NCBI RefSeq assembly: GCF_027744825.2
Contig: NC_071334.1
Location: 54,748,937-54,812,936, forward strand
DNA from: Synchiropus splendidus
Lineage: Eukaryota; Chordata; Actinopteri; Syngnathiformes; Callionymidae
Direction of reading: 5' to 3'
Length of the DNA: 64,000 nt
Of this stretch, positions 63,801-64,000 are shown one piece after another (position 1 is the stretch's first letter; each line of letters starts with the position of its first letter). The notes beneath the pieces are model-generated. The model was not told the DNA's origin and did no database searches. It saw only the letters and a program-made list of their open reading frames with translations. Both the position numbers and the translations under genes were made by a program.

Positions 63801-64000
63801 GTTTGTGAGGCGTAAACCTCTTCTCGCCTGTCCCCTTCTGCCTTTTGCCTTAGTGCTCGGTGTAAACAAAGTCCTCTGCTCAGGAAATCCACTCTACAGT
63901 TTTCAGTGTGCAGGCAGAGCGGCTGACATGGAAGACATTTCTGCAGACAACAGCCGGACTCAGAACTATTTGCTGGTTGAATTGGATCCTACTAGATTGG
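60883..64000 (+). other. astn2: astn2 intron 1 (5' part)
   Basis: This begins with a consensus donor (GTAAGA) in phase 1 and runs off the window. No reading frame here resembles astrotactin exon 2, which should encode the first membrane helix region, so the intron is longer than 3.1 kb. It is AT-rich with a 17-base T run near 61545-61561, a CTG quartet near 61233 and a short CA run near 62070. The short frames in it look like chance frames. Confidence 0.75.

Overview
The window reads as teleost fish nuclear DNA, non-coding over almost its whole length. The evidence is: only one convincing protein-coding exon in 64 kb; AT-rich sequence without bacterial-style gene packing; many (TA)n and tetranucleotide microsatellites; and a mix of decayed elements typical of fish genomes (Tc1-like transposons, Rex1/L2-like and RTE-like LINE fragments, a solo LTR, hAT-like and Tigger-like MITEs). 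Species cannot be named from the sequence alone.

The one gene is at the right end. A GC-rich block at about 60.3-60.9 kb holds the first coding exon of an astrotactin gene, best matched to astrotactin-2 (astn2), on the + strand. It encodes a signal peptide, a glycine-rich tract and a conserved N-terminal ectodomain block, and ends in a clean splice donor (GTAAGA at 60883). From there to 64000 is intron 1; exon 2 is not in the window.

The 60 kb upstream looks like a gene desert. From left to right: a hAT-like end and a doubtful Ser/Thr-rich coding remnant (0-2 kb); an unclassified dispersed repeat at 2.8 kb and 12.8 kb; a decayed LINE piece at 13.2 kb; a Tigger-like MITE at 16.1 kb with an inverted, nearly identical core at 30.4 kb; a long inverted repeat at 19.5-20.3 kb; L1-type ORF1 and LINE remnants at 23.5-24.4 kb; a 780 bp compound microsatellite at 25.3-26.1 kb; a Tc1 MITE at 36.0 kb; two neighbouring copies of an unnamed repeat at 38.7-39.2 kb; a 5'-truncated LINE with a perfect 11 bp target-site duplication at 40.6 kb; an AT-rich hairpin at 45.0 kb; a solo LTR at 45.9-46.6 kb; more LINE scraps at 50.2 and 52.7 kb; and a cluster of palindromic MITE-like copies at 51.8-58.5 kb, several carrying a CTCF-like core motif. 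A broken Tc1 transposase copy (59.0-60.2 kb) lies directly against the astn2 promoter region.

No operon, CRISPR array, RNA gene or novel gene system was found. The best leads are regulatory and structural: the MITE cluster with CTCF-like motifs upstream of astn2, the Tc1 copy abutting the astn2 promoter, an overlapping upstream ORF at the astn2 start, and the MITE pair whose cores are far more alike than their ends.
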